Shown piece after piece: positions 28,601-36,185 of a stretch of 64,000 nt of DNA (positions are counted from its first letter, which is position 1; each line of letters starts with the position of its first letter). The stretch is from Cristatella mucedo (lineage: Eukaryota; Bryozoa; Phylactolaemata; Cristatellidae). A program made the position numbers and the translations under genes. The stretch covers positions 4,007,001-4,071,000 of the forward strand of contig WPIO01000033.1 in the NCBI GenBank assembly GCA_009760855.2, written 5' to 3'. The notes under the pieces were generated by a model, which was not told the origin of the DNA, did not search any database, and worked only from the letters and a program-made list of their open reading frames with translations.

Positions 28601-28703
28601 TTGCTTAATAACCATTACTTCCATTTCCTAAAATAGTTGTGCAACGTAAGCCAGCATGGCTACAATGCATTATACTTACCACTACGAACGTTTCCATTGG
28701 CAT
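3539..28703 (-). CDS. SLC25A38: SLC25A38, mitochondrial glycine transporter (complete, 9 exons)
   Basis: Mitochondrial inner-membrane carrier that imports glycine for heme synthesis (animal SLC25A38, yeast Hem25). Exons, 5' to 3' on the minus strand: 28703-28680, 28395-28298, 22301-22214, 18671-18601, 18353-18239, 16736-16667, 13310-13212, 5864-5701, 3673-3539. They total 864 nt (287 aa; human about 304), and phase is continuous at all eight junctions. The start ATG at 28701-28703 has an in-frame TAG upstream; the protein begins [17 protein letters not shown]. Three carrier repeats carry the signature: QPLDFLRTR (P26-R31), MPLAVIKTR (P123-K128; the acidic position is Ala, as it is non-acidic in the human protein) and QPADVVKTY (P216-K221). 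Also seen: [31 protein letters not shown] and [16 protein letters not shown]. The exon 7 donor (ACAG|GTCATT) and the exon 8 acceptor (TTAAAG|GC) are weak, chosen because only they keep phase and homology. Introns carry most of the repeats listed here. Confidence 0.95.
3674..5700. other. SLC25A38 intron 8, little content
   Basis: AT-rich intron, with a run of tatat at 4509-4553 and a 19-base A run near 5142-5160. The only conserved coding sequence near it is exon 9 at its 3' border. I see no gene or complete repeat in it. Confidence 0.5.
5916..5972. repeat. Short hairpin / transposon-end-like inverted repeat
   Basis: CCGAGTTACG (5916-5925) and CGTAACTCGG (5963-5972) are exact reverse complements, 37 bp apart. 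The surrounding GACGATTCCCGAGTTACGAA resembles the termini of pogo/Tigger-like elements. It lies about 50 bp upstream of the SLC25A38 exon 8 acceptor. Confidence 0.5.
6500..6997 (+). mobile_element. pogo/Tigger-like DNA transposon remnant (3' end)
   Basis: Plus-strand coding remnant: [38 protein letters not shown] and [12 protein letters not shown]. This pattern (…HFR.ILKRR.KQ.SLD.FL.K…DESE…AKR) is typical of the C-terminal tail of pogo/jerky-type transposases in animal genomes. It is followed at 6929-6997 by GAGTTACGAGCTCCGTCACG and AAGTCAAGGCACCACTATA, which look like a terminal inverted repeat ending in TA. No DDE catalytic region is recognisable, so the element is dead. Assignment rests on recall of family patterns. 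Confidence 0.55.
7248..7895 (-). mobile_element. L2-like LINE fragment (family 1), RT C-terminal part
   Basis: The minus-strand reading contains [51 protein letters not shown] and [20 protein letters not shown], matching the better preserved copy at 13.6-15.8 kb. It is truncated at both ends relative to that copy and lacks the 3' microsatellite. Confidence 0.85.
7930..9995 (+). mobile_element. Degenerate L2-like LINE copy, plus orientation
   Basis: The plus strand shows degraded LINE protein in several frames. It runs from an endonuclease/RT linker region ([15 protein letters not shown] near 8.06-8.1 kb) through [23 protein letters not shown] and [10 protein letters not shown] (catalytic YADD reduced to YADG), to the C-terminal segment ending near 9.99 kb (AGGCATCTATTTGCCAAAGC). 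Stops and frameshifts are numerous. It is head to head with the minus-strand copy just to its left. Confidence 0.85.
10222..10365 (-). repeat. tRNA-derived SINE (type 1)
   Basis: On the minus strand: GTTTGGCCCAGTGGTTAAGG (A-box region), GGTTGTGGGCTCGAGCCC (B box), then CATATGTGAAGTGCCTGAAT, AAGTTCTCTCAGGGCGCTAT and an ATAAAT end. Confidence 0.85.
10503..10612 (-). repeat. L2 LINE 3' end fragment with (TAA)n
   Basis: A TAA microsatellite is followed by CTTGATAAAGCGCCCTCAGA and CTCAATCTCTTTCTAGGCGC. This is the conserved 3' terminal stem of LINE family 1, read as minus orientation. Confidence 0.8.
10740..11360. repeat. Region with diverged internal repeats, unidentified
   Basis: TTTAGATGGGCTA occurs twice about 204 bp apart (near 10.81 and 11.02 kb). 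Related phrases (GGCCTA/GGCCTG, GCTTCAGGCT/GCTTCAGGTC, TTAGATGTTTCT/TTAGATGTTACT) recur through the segment. This suggests an old tandem array or an unidentified element. No coding signal is seen. Confidence 0.35.
12285..12400 (+). repeat. tRNA-derived SINE (type 1), interrupted by the element that follows
   Basis: CTGGTTTGACCCAGGGGTAA and GGTCGTGGGCTCAAGCCC are followed by GCGCCTGGATAGAACTTCAG and TCTCTTTGGGCACTATATAA. The expected tail (ATAAATGAA) resumes at 13141, after the 740-bp inverted-repeat element, so the SINE is split. Confidence 0.75.
12401..13140. mobile_element. 740-bp long-inverted-repeat (fold-back) DNA element
   Basis: The left arm, starting AGGGAAAGTCAAGAAAATAC at 12401, runs about 240 bp. 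Its reverse complement ends at 13140 (revcomp starts AGGGCAAAGTCAAGAAAATA). Further matching pairs include GTCCGACAATCGAATA, GACGACTTCCG, AACCGGAAGCAA and TCATATGCGACTTGTA, so the arms match along their length with scattered differences. The centre is about 260 bp. ATAA flanks both ends (12396-12399, 13141-13144), a possible 4-bp target duplication. No transposase is recognised, so it is non-autonomous; superfamily unknown. Confidence 0.75.
13612..15775 (-). mobile_element. L2/CR1-like LINE, best preserved family-1 copy (5' truncated)
   Basis: A 507-codon reverse-transcriptase frame (15767 to 14244) plus 127 further codons in the same frame (to FSGSL, stop at 13854), separated by a single TAA. 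RT motifs by residue: [12 protein letters not shown] at 260-271, [11 protein letters not shown] near 317-327, FYADDTQLY with catalytic YADD at 351-354, and LKLNDDKT at 392-399. Downstream: [42 protein letters not shown]. The 3' UTR ends with GCGCCTAGAGAGAGATTGAG, TCTCTGAGGGCGCTTTATCA and an ATT microsatellite (13612-13640). The endonuclease domain is missing. The element lies in SLC25A38 intron 6, same orientation as the gene. Confidence 0.95.
15927..16403. mobile_element. Solo-LTR-like GC-rich insertion with 7-bp flanking repeat
   Basis: TTGATAG occurs immediately before (15920-15926) and after (16404-16410) a 477-bp segment. The segment is clearly GC-richer than its surroundings and ends in CAAGAACGGGCA. 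It has a TATATAAAG-like box near 16324 and no coding frame. Size, flanking repeat and the CA end suit a solo LTR or other mobile element, but the left edge (GTTTGTAGCC) is not a clean TG, so class is uncertain. Confidence 0.5.
16737..18238. other. SLC25A38 intron 5, no feature seen
   Basis: Unique-looking AT-rich sequence between exons 5 and 6. I found no repeat matching other copies in the window and no coding sequence. Confidence 0.5.
19358..19494 (-). repeat. tRNA-derived SINE (type 1)
   Basis: On the minus strand: TGGTTTGGCCTAGCGGTTAA, a duplicated CCGACCAAGG / GACTGAGGTCG segment, B box GGGCTTGAGCCCC, then GGCGCCTGAATATAGATTAA-type tail, TTCTCTTGGGGTGCTATATA and AATTA. Confidence 0.85.
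20690..21365 (+). mobile_element. Degenerate L2-like LINE fragment, plus orientation
   Basis: Plus-strand remnants [22 protein letters not shown]-like, LDLCYYS and a [15 protein letters not shown]-type segment match the RT C-terminal region. At about 21083-21140 a second 3'-tail piece (TTCTCTGAGGGCACTTTATC, then ATT repeats) is inserted within the fragment. Confidence 0.75.
21801..22086. repeat. Fold-back element built of GATTCATCCAC motifs
   Basis: GACGATTCATCCACGG (21867-21882) has an exact 16-bp reverse complement at 22016-22031. Around both, diverged versions of the motif repeat: GATTTATCC, GTTTAATCCACAG, GATTCATCCACTG on the left; GATGAATCGTCCGGG, GATACATTTCCCATGG, GTGAATCGTCCAGAC on the right. 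The whole is a roughly palindromic 286-bp unit around a unique AT-rich centre. Probably a non-autonomous DNA transposon; no coding capacity. Confidence 0.6.
22430..22745 (-). mobile_element. LINE family-2 3' end copy, minus orientation
   Basis: Minus reading ends in ACTGTGGAGTTACTGATGGA and GATACATTACATAA. Upstream, it covers the C-terminal coding end (…[12 protein letters not shown]…-type reading from GTGGAAGCGAGTTCCACAGC). It matches the long copy at 42.9-45.3 kb. Confidence 0.8.
22850..23160 (+). mobile_element. LINE family-2 3' end copy, plus orientation (inverted partner)
   Basis: Same terminal segment as the copy at 22430-22745 but on the opposite strand, ending GGTTTTGTGGAGTTACCGAC and GGAGATACATTACATT. 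The two copies form arms of about 300 bp around a spacer of about 105 bp. Confidence 0.8.
23385..23478 (+). repeat. LINE family-2 terminal tail fragment
   Basis: TAGGCTTTGAGTGTGCAATA, then GGCTTTGTCGAGTTACAGAC and GAAGATAAATTACATGG. This is another 3'-terminal piece just downstream of the plus-oriented copy. Confidence 0.65.
23725..24380 (-). mobile_element. LINE family-3 fragment (L2-like), minus orientation
   Basis: A short ATT microsatellite at the 3' end is followed by TTTGCAAGAGAATTAATAGC. A conserved coding remnant follows, recognisable from GTGAGTTTCAGACTTTCGGT, CGATTTAGTGCAGCGAAAG and GATAGGGAGCCAGTGAAGCT. It matches the fragment at 55.6-56.27 kb better than family 1 or 2. Confidence 0.65.
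24836..24995 (+). repeat. tRNA-derived SINE (type 2)
   Basis: GCCGTGATAGCACAGGAGGT and AAGGTGCTCG (A box), GTCGTGGGTTCGAATCCTG (B box), then a body with GGTGATAGCAATAGGGCTCT and a tail TGCTGCTATACAAATGACTG, TTAAATCAACTA. The tail differs from type 1. Confidence 0.85.
25083..25265 (+). mobile_element. L2 LINE family-1 fragment, plus orientation
   Basis: Clean reading [52 protein letters not shown]. This is the C-terminal part of the family-1 ORF, truncated on both sides without a microsatellite, so perhaps moved by recombination. Confidence 0.85.
25958..26065 (-). repeat. LINE family-2 tail, interrupted copy
   Basis: Starts TAATGTAATGTATCTCCGTC and runs to GCCTAACCGGTATTCGGTAA, where a second copy of the same terminus starts. 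Confidence 0.7.
26066..26345 (-). mobile_element. LINE family-2 3' end copy abutting the previous one
   Basis: Begins TGTAATGTATCTCCCGTCTG and continues through GGTAGCCAACAGACTTTGTC and GCTCAGGACCGCTGAAAAGG. A second insertion landed in the tail of an earlier copy, giving tandem termini. Confidence 0.75.
26783..27538 (-). mobile_element. L2 LINE family-1 copy, 5' truncated
   Basis: 3' microsatellite at 26783-26807, then the family-1 tail. Coding remnant is 27507 to 27046: [56 protein letters not shown]. It keeps CAA (Gln) where the copies at 13.6 and 29.6 kb have TAA. A longer T run near 27060 frameshifts the last codons. The 5' end is cut at about 27538. Confidence 0.9.
27539..28297. other. 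SLC25A38 intron 2, 5' part: no feature seen
   Basis: No repeat or coding sequence recognised between the LINE and exon 2. Confidence 0.45.
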
Positions 28704-29569
28704 CGTAGTTACGCAGGGTGCCTACAGGGTCTTCTTGCATTCGCAGCAGGCTGAAGAACGAAACAAGAGAGATCGTTCAGTCTCGCCTTATCGATCAACA
28801 AGTCGGGAGATATTCCTTCCAGAGTAACTTTCGCAAAAAATCCCTTCAGTTAACTTCTCATGCTCCCAATGCATAGATGCACTAATATCACAATATACGG
28901 CGTCTCTCTACGGCTAGCGACTAAATTCTCAAACGACCTTGACCGTGCCAAGCCCCCTCTGGCTGCCCCGGCATATCCGGTGGCTGCTCATTTTATCAGC
29001 TAGCCTTGACCTGCTGGCTGCCAAATTTGTGATAGCAGGTGCGCGCTTCATGACGTAAGCTTAAAATCCTGTTCTGTACTAACCTGTCCATATTGGCACC
29101 TACAGAAAATCCTGCTGGTGACTTGCCTGCTTATTGGAGAGGTGTTTAAATCGTGAAGACCAAAGTATTTAAAACGGGGTTTATGGATCGTCCCTATCGC
29201 GAAAGATACTTTTACAAGCCTTAGGCCATATGCCAACTGATTTTCATAACCACCGTACTGCAAGCGCAGATAATACTGCATCGTTTGTTCATAGAGCCAG
29301 CTCACTTCGTCCTGTGAGCACAGTACCAAAGCAGACTGGTAAAAATGGTCGCCAGTGTCGGTTTATTTTTACGATAAATAAACAGGTTCTGAGATCTCTT
29401 TTCTGCTTATATTTTCCCTTTAAAACTTTAACTAATCTCTAAACCCTAAACCCAAAATCTCAATGCCAAAAAAACTAATTTTAACCACTAGACCTTACAA
29501 CGTAAACCCAAAAAACTCAACCTTCAAGCAGTACACCAAAGCCTGCTATTATCCATGTGCCCAAAGCAG
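28704..29569. other. SLC25A38 5' UTR and upstream region
   Basis: Just upstream of the start (minus strand) is an out-of-frame ATG at 28738-28740. In the spliced mRNA it opens a 26-codon uORF that overlaps the main start and ends at TAG in exon 2. The segment at 28.9-29.0 kb is GC-richer and may be the promoter. No TATA box is evident. Near 29.42-29.53 kb there are CTAAACCCTAAACCC-like runs. Confidence 0.45.
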
Positions 29570-31068
29570 AAAATAATAATAATAATAATAATATTAATGT
29601 GCCTGATAAAACGCCCTCAGAGAGCTCAATCTCTCTCTAGGTGCTTTACATTTGCTGCAAAGGAAAATGCAATTAAACGGTAAGTAAAATCATGCTTAAA
29701 AAAATAAATAACATGGTTAGGGGTGACATGCACAGGGTCAGCATGCAAATGTGGTTAGTGGCAGCATGCACAGTGTCAGCATGCATAAGCACATCAAGGA
29801 CGAATCACAGGGACCCACTAAATGCTGTCCTAAATAGGTGTGTTTTTAAGTTCCTTTTAAATGTGGTCAGGTCAGGGAATGTTCTGACGCAGGTCGGGAG
29901 GGAGTTCCAGGCTTTGGGAGCATACGAACTAAATGCACGGTCTCCAAAGGATTTGAGGTTTGTACGGGGTATTTGTAGACTGTTGGATTCCGAAAAGCGG
30001 GTGGTACGATGCTTGGCCTGATGGGGGAGTATATCTGACAGATAGGCTGGAGCCATAGAATGAAGGGACCTAAAAGTGAGCGACAAAACCTTGAAGTCAA
30101 TCCGTTGCTTGACTGGTAGCCAGTGCAGGTCGGCGAGAAGTGGAGTAATGTGGCAACGGCGACTCTCACGACAGACAAGCCTAGCTGCAGAGTTTTACAC
30201 CAGCTGCAATCGCCTGATTGCACATGCTGGTAAGCCAGTAAGCAGTGAGTTGCAGAAGTCGAGACGAGATGTCACGAATGCATGGACCAACTTAGATGTG
30301 GTATCCTTATCTAAACAAGCCAAATTTTAGCAGTATTATGAAGCTGAAAATAGGTAGATTTGACCGTTGAGCTGATATGGTCGTCTAACGAGAGGTCGCT
30401 TTGGAATATGACACCTATATTTCGAGCTGATTCAACTGGAGATATGCTGGCAGAACCAATTTTGAGAGTCAGCCTTTTCAATTTCTGAATCACACTGGGT
30501 TTGCCCATAACTAGCAAGTTAGTTTTATCATCGTTAAGTTTGAGAAAATGTGTTGCCATCCATGTGCGGATGTCATCAATGCATGCAGCAAGTGAGTTGA
30601 GAGAATTTGAGGTGCTCGAAGGCTGGGAGGGATCAAAGCAAAGGTACAACTGAGTGTCATCCGCATAGAAGTGAAAGCCTAGATCGTGCTTGGCAATCAC
30701 ATCAGCAAGAGGCAGAGTATAAACCGTGAAAAGAACCGGACCTAGCACTGAGCCCTGACGTACTCCATATTTCAGAGGTACTTCAGATGATCTTAGTCCA
30801 TTCACGTCAATACTCCGGAGTCTCCCACTGAGATAGGACCTGAACCACTGCAGAGCAGTGCCAGTAATGCCCAGGCGAGATGAGAGGCGCTCTAGAAGAA
30901 CTTTGTGATCGATGGTATCAAAAGCTGCCGAAAGATCAAGCAAAACAAGCAGAGACACTCTACCCATGTCTGCATTCCTAAGTAGGTCGTTGTAAACCCT
31001 AAGCAATGCTGACTCTGTGGAGTGATTAGCTCTTAAGCCGGACTGGAACTTACTAGCAAGGTGTGAGG
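29570..31068 (-). mobile_element. L2 LINE family-1 copy, 5' truncated
   Basis: Nearly identical over its length to the copy at 13.6-15.8 kb. ATT microsatellite at 29570-29595. RT reading from [20 protein letters not shown] through [27 protein letters not shown] and LKLNDDKT. A one-base deletion near 30325 (AAGCCAAATT versus AAGCCCAAATT) breaks the frame, and GTGCGTC replaces a Pro codon (VRQG for VPQG). It shares the TAA stop with the 13.6-kb copy. The 5' break at about 31068 joins unrelated sequence. Confidence 0.92.
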
Positions 31069-31639
31069 TGGGACTGGAAGTGAAAATGACCTGTCTCTGC
31101 GAACAAACGACACCGTAGATGCCGATAAAGCTTAATTTAAAAACCATAATAAAGAATATTTATTAACAGCATATTATGTACAATCAAACAATCTAATTAT
31201 GGCTTGAATCCGTTCCTGAATCTGTCTGTAAACACTATTCTGACGTCATGCTTCAGTTGTGCCTCAAGTAACATTTATAGTCTTACTACGATAGCACAGA
31301 TATGATTAACGTAAAAAACATCATAGTAGACAATTCGCTAATTTTCATATGTAGCTACAACACATACCCTCATAATTGAAATTTAACATTTAATTACGCA
31401 CTGAATTATTAAATAGTTAGAAGCTGGCTTTTATTTTGAACGTAATTTAATTACTCATTTAAATGCAGTGGAGATTATCTCGCCATGGAACAGATAAAAG
31501 TTACAGTCAGTCTTAGCAGCTGCCTTTTAGGTAGTGAGACATTGTTTCTGTGCCTTAGTGCAACTATGGACCTTTATGCATGGACTTTGGTTTTCAAATT
31601 AGATTTTCCTTCATATAACTACCCTTCTTTGGTGAGCTA

Positions 31640-31800
31640 TGATGGCACACTAGGTAAGGTGTTTGCTTTTCACGACCTCGGTCCCGGGGTTGTGGGTTCG
31701 AATTCTGCGGTTGGCGATCCTTTATTACCGCTGCAAGGGTGGTGATAGTCGTAACGCCCCTTTGTTGCCAAATAAAAGAGGCGGTTAAATCAGCTAGTAA
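31640..31800 (+). repeat. tRNA-derived SINE (type 2)
   Basis: ACTAGGTAAGGTGTTTGC, GTTGTGGGTTCGAATTCTGC (B box), GGTGATAGTCGTAACGCC, and tail AAAGAGGCGGTTAAATCAGC. Confidence 0.8.
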
Positions 31801-32041
31801 TTATATTTCTTTCCATCTCGCATAAGCCCTCTGGGAATATTCCACCCTCAGGTAATAGCAATCTCTAAAAAGTTTACTGTAATCTTCGCAGAAGAATGGC
31901 AGACTATCGAAAATATGGAGTTCTGAGTATTTTGCAATTTACTCGGTGATCTTAGTGCTTAACATTTTTTAGTTGCCTCCAACAGAATTGACCATATCTA
32001 AGTGCGAAGGCTAAATGCTCTTATAACTTAAGCTAATTTAA

Positions 32042-32192
32042 TAATCTCATTTGTATAGCAGCAGAAGAACCTTAACAGCTAACACCACCACTGCAATTGG
32101 CCATACAGGATCGCTCACTCCAGGATTCGAACCACGGCCTCGGTCGTGAATAGCGAGTACCTTACTTCTTCGGCAACCACGGCCCTGGTGCA
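32042..32192 (-). repeat. tRNA-derived SINE (type 2)
   Basis: The minus reading has the A-box region AAGTAAGGTACTCGC, B box GTGGTTCGAATCCTGGAG, and a tail that ends GCTATACAAATGAGATTA. Confidence 0.75.
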
Positions 32193-32952
32193 TGGTGTAA
32201 CTGCTGCTAATATAAGCTGTTTAACGAACCAATGGACCAATTAGCGAAAAGACGGTTAACTGGGGTCCAATCAGGAGGCTCATTGTTCAGCGTGAAGCAG
32301 CTGAGGTTTCTGTAGCTTAAAAAAAGAAGCGTCAGTTTGACGAAAGTTGTGCCTTAAGAGCCTAGCGGACTCTTTCGATGGTGAGGACGCCAAGTGCACA
32401 TACAAGTAAAATTTCAAAGCAGCTTTTTTACCAGCCTCACTTACGTAGCTGCAGAAGGAAGAGTTTTTGCGGTTATCATCCCGCTCGCTGCAGGCGGTAC
32501 AGAATCACTAGCTGGAGGACTTGAAAATTTGACCTGGGTCACGAAGCGAGAGCAGCATACAGCTGAGCAAAGATCCAGGTGCTCACACATCTCATACTCA
32601 CTCTAGACTATCCATAGCTCATGGAATATCGTGCGATATATCTTGTGAAGTTTCTTCATGTGCACAGACATATCTAGCTGTATGTGTATAATGCGAAAGA
32701 TGTACACGTTGCGTTGGCTACCATCAGCCGGCCGAGGAGTAAGACACTGCAGCTGCACCACTACGATATGCTTTGACACTTTTATTGCCATCGTACGTTC
32801 GAAGGTTCATGATTGCACAAATTTTGTTAAAGTCTTGCTTTCCTATATGACAATCCAAGCGAATTTCGCCAAAATAGGTTTCAGTAGTTCGCCATAGGCT
32901 GGCTGCATTGGGCTATGCTAACAACACTGCTACGCCATCGGAAAGGAAGTCA

Positions 32953-33205
32953 CGATAATAATAATGCCTTTGTGTAGCACCTTCGGAGAACTTAATCGCT
33001 TTAACAAATGCTGTTAATGAAGCATAAAAAACTTGTAAATGGTAACATGCACAATGTCAGCAAACATAACTGATTAGAATTAAATTGCTGACTGTCGATG
33101 CATAAATATGGTTAGAGGTACCATGTAAAGTGGCAGCATTCATAAGCACACAAAGGCAAATTGCAAGGACCTTTCAAATTCTATGAGAAACAGGCGCGTT
33201 CGGCA
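32953..33205 (-). repeat. Degenerate L2 LINE 3' fragment
   Basis: Starts with ATAATAATAATGCC, AGCACCTTCGGAGAACTTAA, then the diagnostic GGTAACATGCACAATGTCAG and ATATGGTTAGAGGTACCATG of the family-1 3' UTR. Confidence 0.7.
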
Positions 33206-33394
33206 GAATAAGTTTTAGTAGTACGCAAAAGACTGGCTGTATTTGGGAATTCTAATGACACTGCTAAGCAGTACGGTAAGAGACTCGACAGGTTCTTGAG
33301 AATGAAAACCGTTCGTTGTCTGGGCGATACGTCACGATTCTCAGTAAGCCAAATATTCACCTAAGGCTCTGATATCCAGGTACTCTTTCATGCT

Positions 33395-33467
33395 CATAAT
33401 AATAAAAATAATGCACTTGATAAAGCGCCCTCAGAGAACTTAATCTCTCTCTAGGCGCTTTACATAG
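33395..33467 (-). repeat. L2 LINE 3' terminal fragment
   Basis: AATAATAAAAATAATGCACTT, GATAAAGCGCCCTCAGAGAA and CTCTCTCTAGGCGCTTTACA; about 70 bp of the terminal stem only. Confidence 0.75.
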
Positions 33468-33777
33468 ATGAGGGCAAGGCCCGCAAGATTTGCATGTAAG
33501 GGGAAAATTCTACAAGTAAAACAAAATTGTTGCATATTACAGTTTTATTTGACACGAACTTAGTGTTTGCTCCTAAATTTGAGGTGAGGCATAGTTTTCT
33601 CGTTGGACGACGGTCACCTGGACTAGGAATAGGAAGCGGCTCAGGTAGCTGTCCTTCTATAGGGGTGAATGCAAAAGGCCCCCTGCTCCCCCAGGCTCAG
33701 CCACTGAAACAGACCAATTATGACTTGACTGTATGTGGTTTAGATAACCTTTGGTAATCTGATCGAGTGACCGGATG

Positions 33778-34145
33778 ATAATAATAATAATAATACACTT
33801 AATAAAGCACCCTCGGAGAACTTAATCTCTTTCTAGGAGCTTTACACTTGCTGCAAAGGGAAACCCGATTGAATGGTGAGTAATATCATGTTTGATGAAC
33901 AACATAAATAACATGGTTAGGGGTGTGATGCACAGTGTCAGCATGCAAGTGTGGTTAGTGGCAGCATGCACGGTGTCAAGACGGATAAGAGCATTAAGAA
34001 CGAATCACGTGGACCCACTAAATGCTGTCCTAGATAGGTACGTTTAAGCTTTCTTTAAATGTGGTCAAGTCAGGGGATGTTGTGATGCAAGTCGGGAGTG
34101 ATTTACAGGCTTTAGGAGCATACGAGCTTTGGGAGCATACGACCG
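33778..34145 (-). mobile_element. L2 LINE family-1 3' fragment
   Basis: ATA microsatellite, then AAAGCACCCTCGGAGAACTT, GTGGTTAGTGGCAGCATGCA, GGACCCACTAAATGCTGTCC and CAAGTCGGGAGTGATTTACA. TTTAGGAGCATACGAGC and TTTGGGAGCATACGACC repeat in tandem at the broken 5' end. Confidence 0.8.
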
Positions 34146-35966
34146 GAGTGATTCATTTAATCAGATCGGTCGTAAACCAATTCAATAAAGCTATGCTAGG
34201 AAATTGTCACTTTATGAGTGTAAGAAGTAGTGTGTCGGAAGCAATTGCAGATCACTCAGGCATATCAGTCAATCCATCCTGATTGAGTTTATTTGCGAAT
34301 ACATTCTGAGTCTGACTGAATTCGGAACAATGCTGGACGTCACATCGGACCCAAAAGTATTTAATTTGTAATCCCTTTTAGCTCCTAATGATTCCTGATT
34401 GCGAAAACGATACCCAACTCATTCGCATAAAAATTCGCTGTTACTCCTGAAAAAGCTCGTGCATGACAGGTCCATAGACATTAAGGCTTCAATATATGCA
34501 AGCCATTTGCGAACCAAGTGGGATGCATGCAGACTTGCTCATATGTCAATTACCTCACAGACAAGAACCAGTTGTGCTTGGAGGGAGTGCAAACGCCCAA
34601 ACAAAGCATTAGGCTCACTCGACAGTAGCAAGGAGCTGGAGCAGGATATTCAACAAGATATTTACATTTTCAAAGTTGTGTAGCTCTCAGAAGCGTGAAG
34701 TAAGAGTATACTTCAAAGGCCCTAGAAACAGCAGATGAAAAATACCACTTTGATACGGCACAGCCAGTTATATCGAATTGTGAACAAGAGAATAGCCCTG
34801 TGTCATATGCACTGACAGGTTGTAACGGCAACACATTTTGGCCGATCCTGTTAGAGGAATAGTTTGCACACGCATACAGTCAACCCGGATTTCAACTCGT
34901 ATGATGCACTCTGTTGGGTTAACTTTTATACTTTTTATTCCGCACATTTCGTTATTTATTAATATTATGGACGCACTTTAAGGTTCTGGACTTACATCTT
35001 TCGAAAAACATAGCTCCTTTATAGGATGCTTGACTTAATAGCTGCTTGATCGAATAATGATAAACTAAAAATAGCACCTCCAAGCACAGCTAGCAAGTGG
35101 TGAATGCACCTGCGATGAGTGCAGGAATACAGACGATTGCATATTATCACATGAGCCAATGTTTCTCAAATCTTAAGTCATAAGCCCGTGTGCTTACTGT
35201 CTCTATAATCTTAAGTGTGAGTCGGTCATGTCTGTCCAAAACACAGGCAGGAAGGAATCTGACCTAGCGTCGAAGCAGCAATAAATACCATAAATACACC
35301 AACTGCTGGGGAACGGCAGCAGACAATTTCACTTCCGGCAGAGCACGATAAAAAACCACGATGAAAACCCTACGTTTTTTTTAGGACCACTCCTCAAACC
35401 TTCGAGCCAGAAACGCTACCGTTTCTGTCACTCTTAAAACTGTCCACTGAGCATGGGCATGAGCGGCACTATATAAGGATCTGCACGACCAAATATTAGC
35501 CGAGAACAGTCCATCATTAAGCTATAAGCATACTTCCTCTAGTTACCTTAAAGTACAGGGGGTTGACTGGTGGGCTATAGCACGGGTATTATAATTATTA
35601 CATCAGTTTTATGTCATTTTTTTCAACAAACGAGCTTTTTAAGAGATTACTAGAAAGTACGCAGGTGGTCTCTCACTCCTCGGGCAGATAGCTGATAGCT
35701 CAACGATGGGACTTGAGCCCCCAATAACATCCTAGCTGTTCATGTCCTTTGCAGATATGTAAATTAGGCAGCCTTAGGTACTACAGCTCGGAAGACCAAG
35801 ACTAATCTTGCGGAAGATTTGTTTGGAGTCTAGACAGTAAAGGTTTTAGCAGCTCCAAAATGAAAGCACCCAACAGCAGGTGAATACACGAGGCATCAAC
35901 CTAATAATTCAGGATATAAGAAGTACATTTAATATCAAATTAGTGCAAGTCCAAAGACGCACTTTC
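34146..35966. other. Intergenic stretch, nothing recognised
   Basis: I see no gene, SINE, LINE or terminal inverted repeat here. Confidence 0.4.
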
Positions 35967-35974
35967 ATATATAG

Positions 35975-36177
35975 CAGCGGTTCTCAACCTGTGGGTCATG
36001 ACTCCTTTGGGGGGTCGAACAACCCTTTCACAGGGGTCGCCTAAGACCCTTCGGAAAGCAAGCATTTCCACATTTTGCACGCTTCCACATTTTGCACGCA
36101 ATAGTTTACGGTTGGGGGTCGCCGCAACACGAGGAACTTATTGAAGGGTGCGGCATTAGGAAGGTTGAGAACCACTG
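35975..36177. mobile_element. SPIN-like non-autonomous hAT element (203 bp)
   Basis: Starts CAGCGGTTCTCAACCTGTGG and ends AAGGTTGAGAACCACTG, giving a 15-16 bp imperfect terminal inverted repeat. Internal phrases GGGGTCGAACAACCCTTTCA, CAGGGGTCGCCTAAGACC and GCGGCATTAGGAAGG match my recollection of the SPIN (Space Invader) hAT family, known for horizontal transfer among vertebrates and invertebrates. Flanks are ATATATAG (35967-35974) and ATAAATAG (36178-36185), an 8-bp target duplication with one mismatch as expected for hAT. A 17-bp unit is tandemly duplicated inside (36066-36082, 36083-36099). No transposase. Confidence 0.85.
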
Positions 36178-36185
36178 ATAAATAG

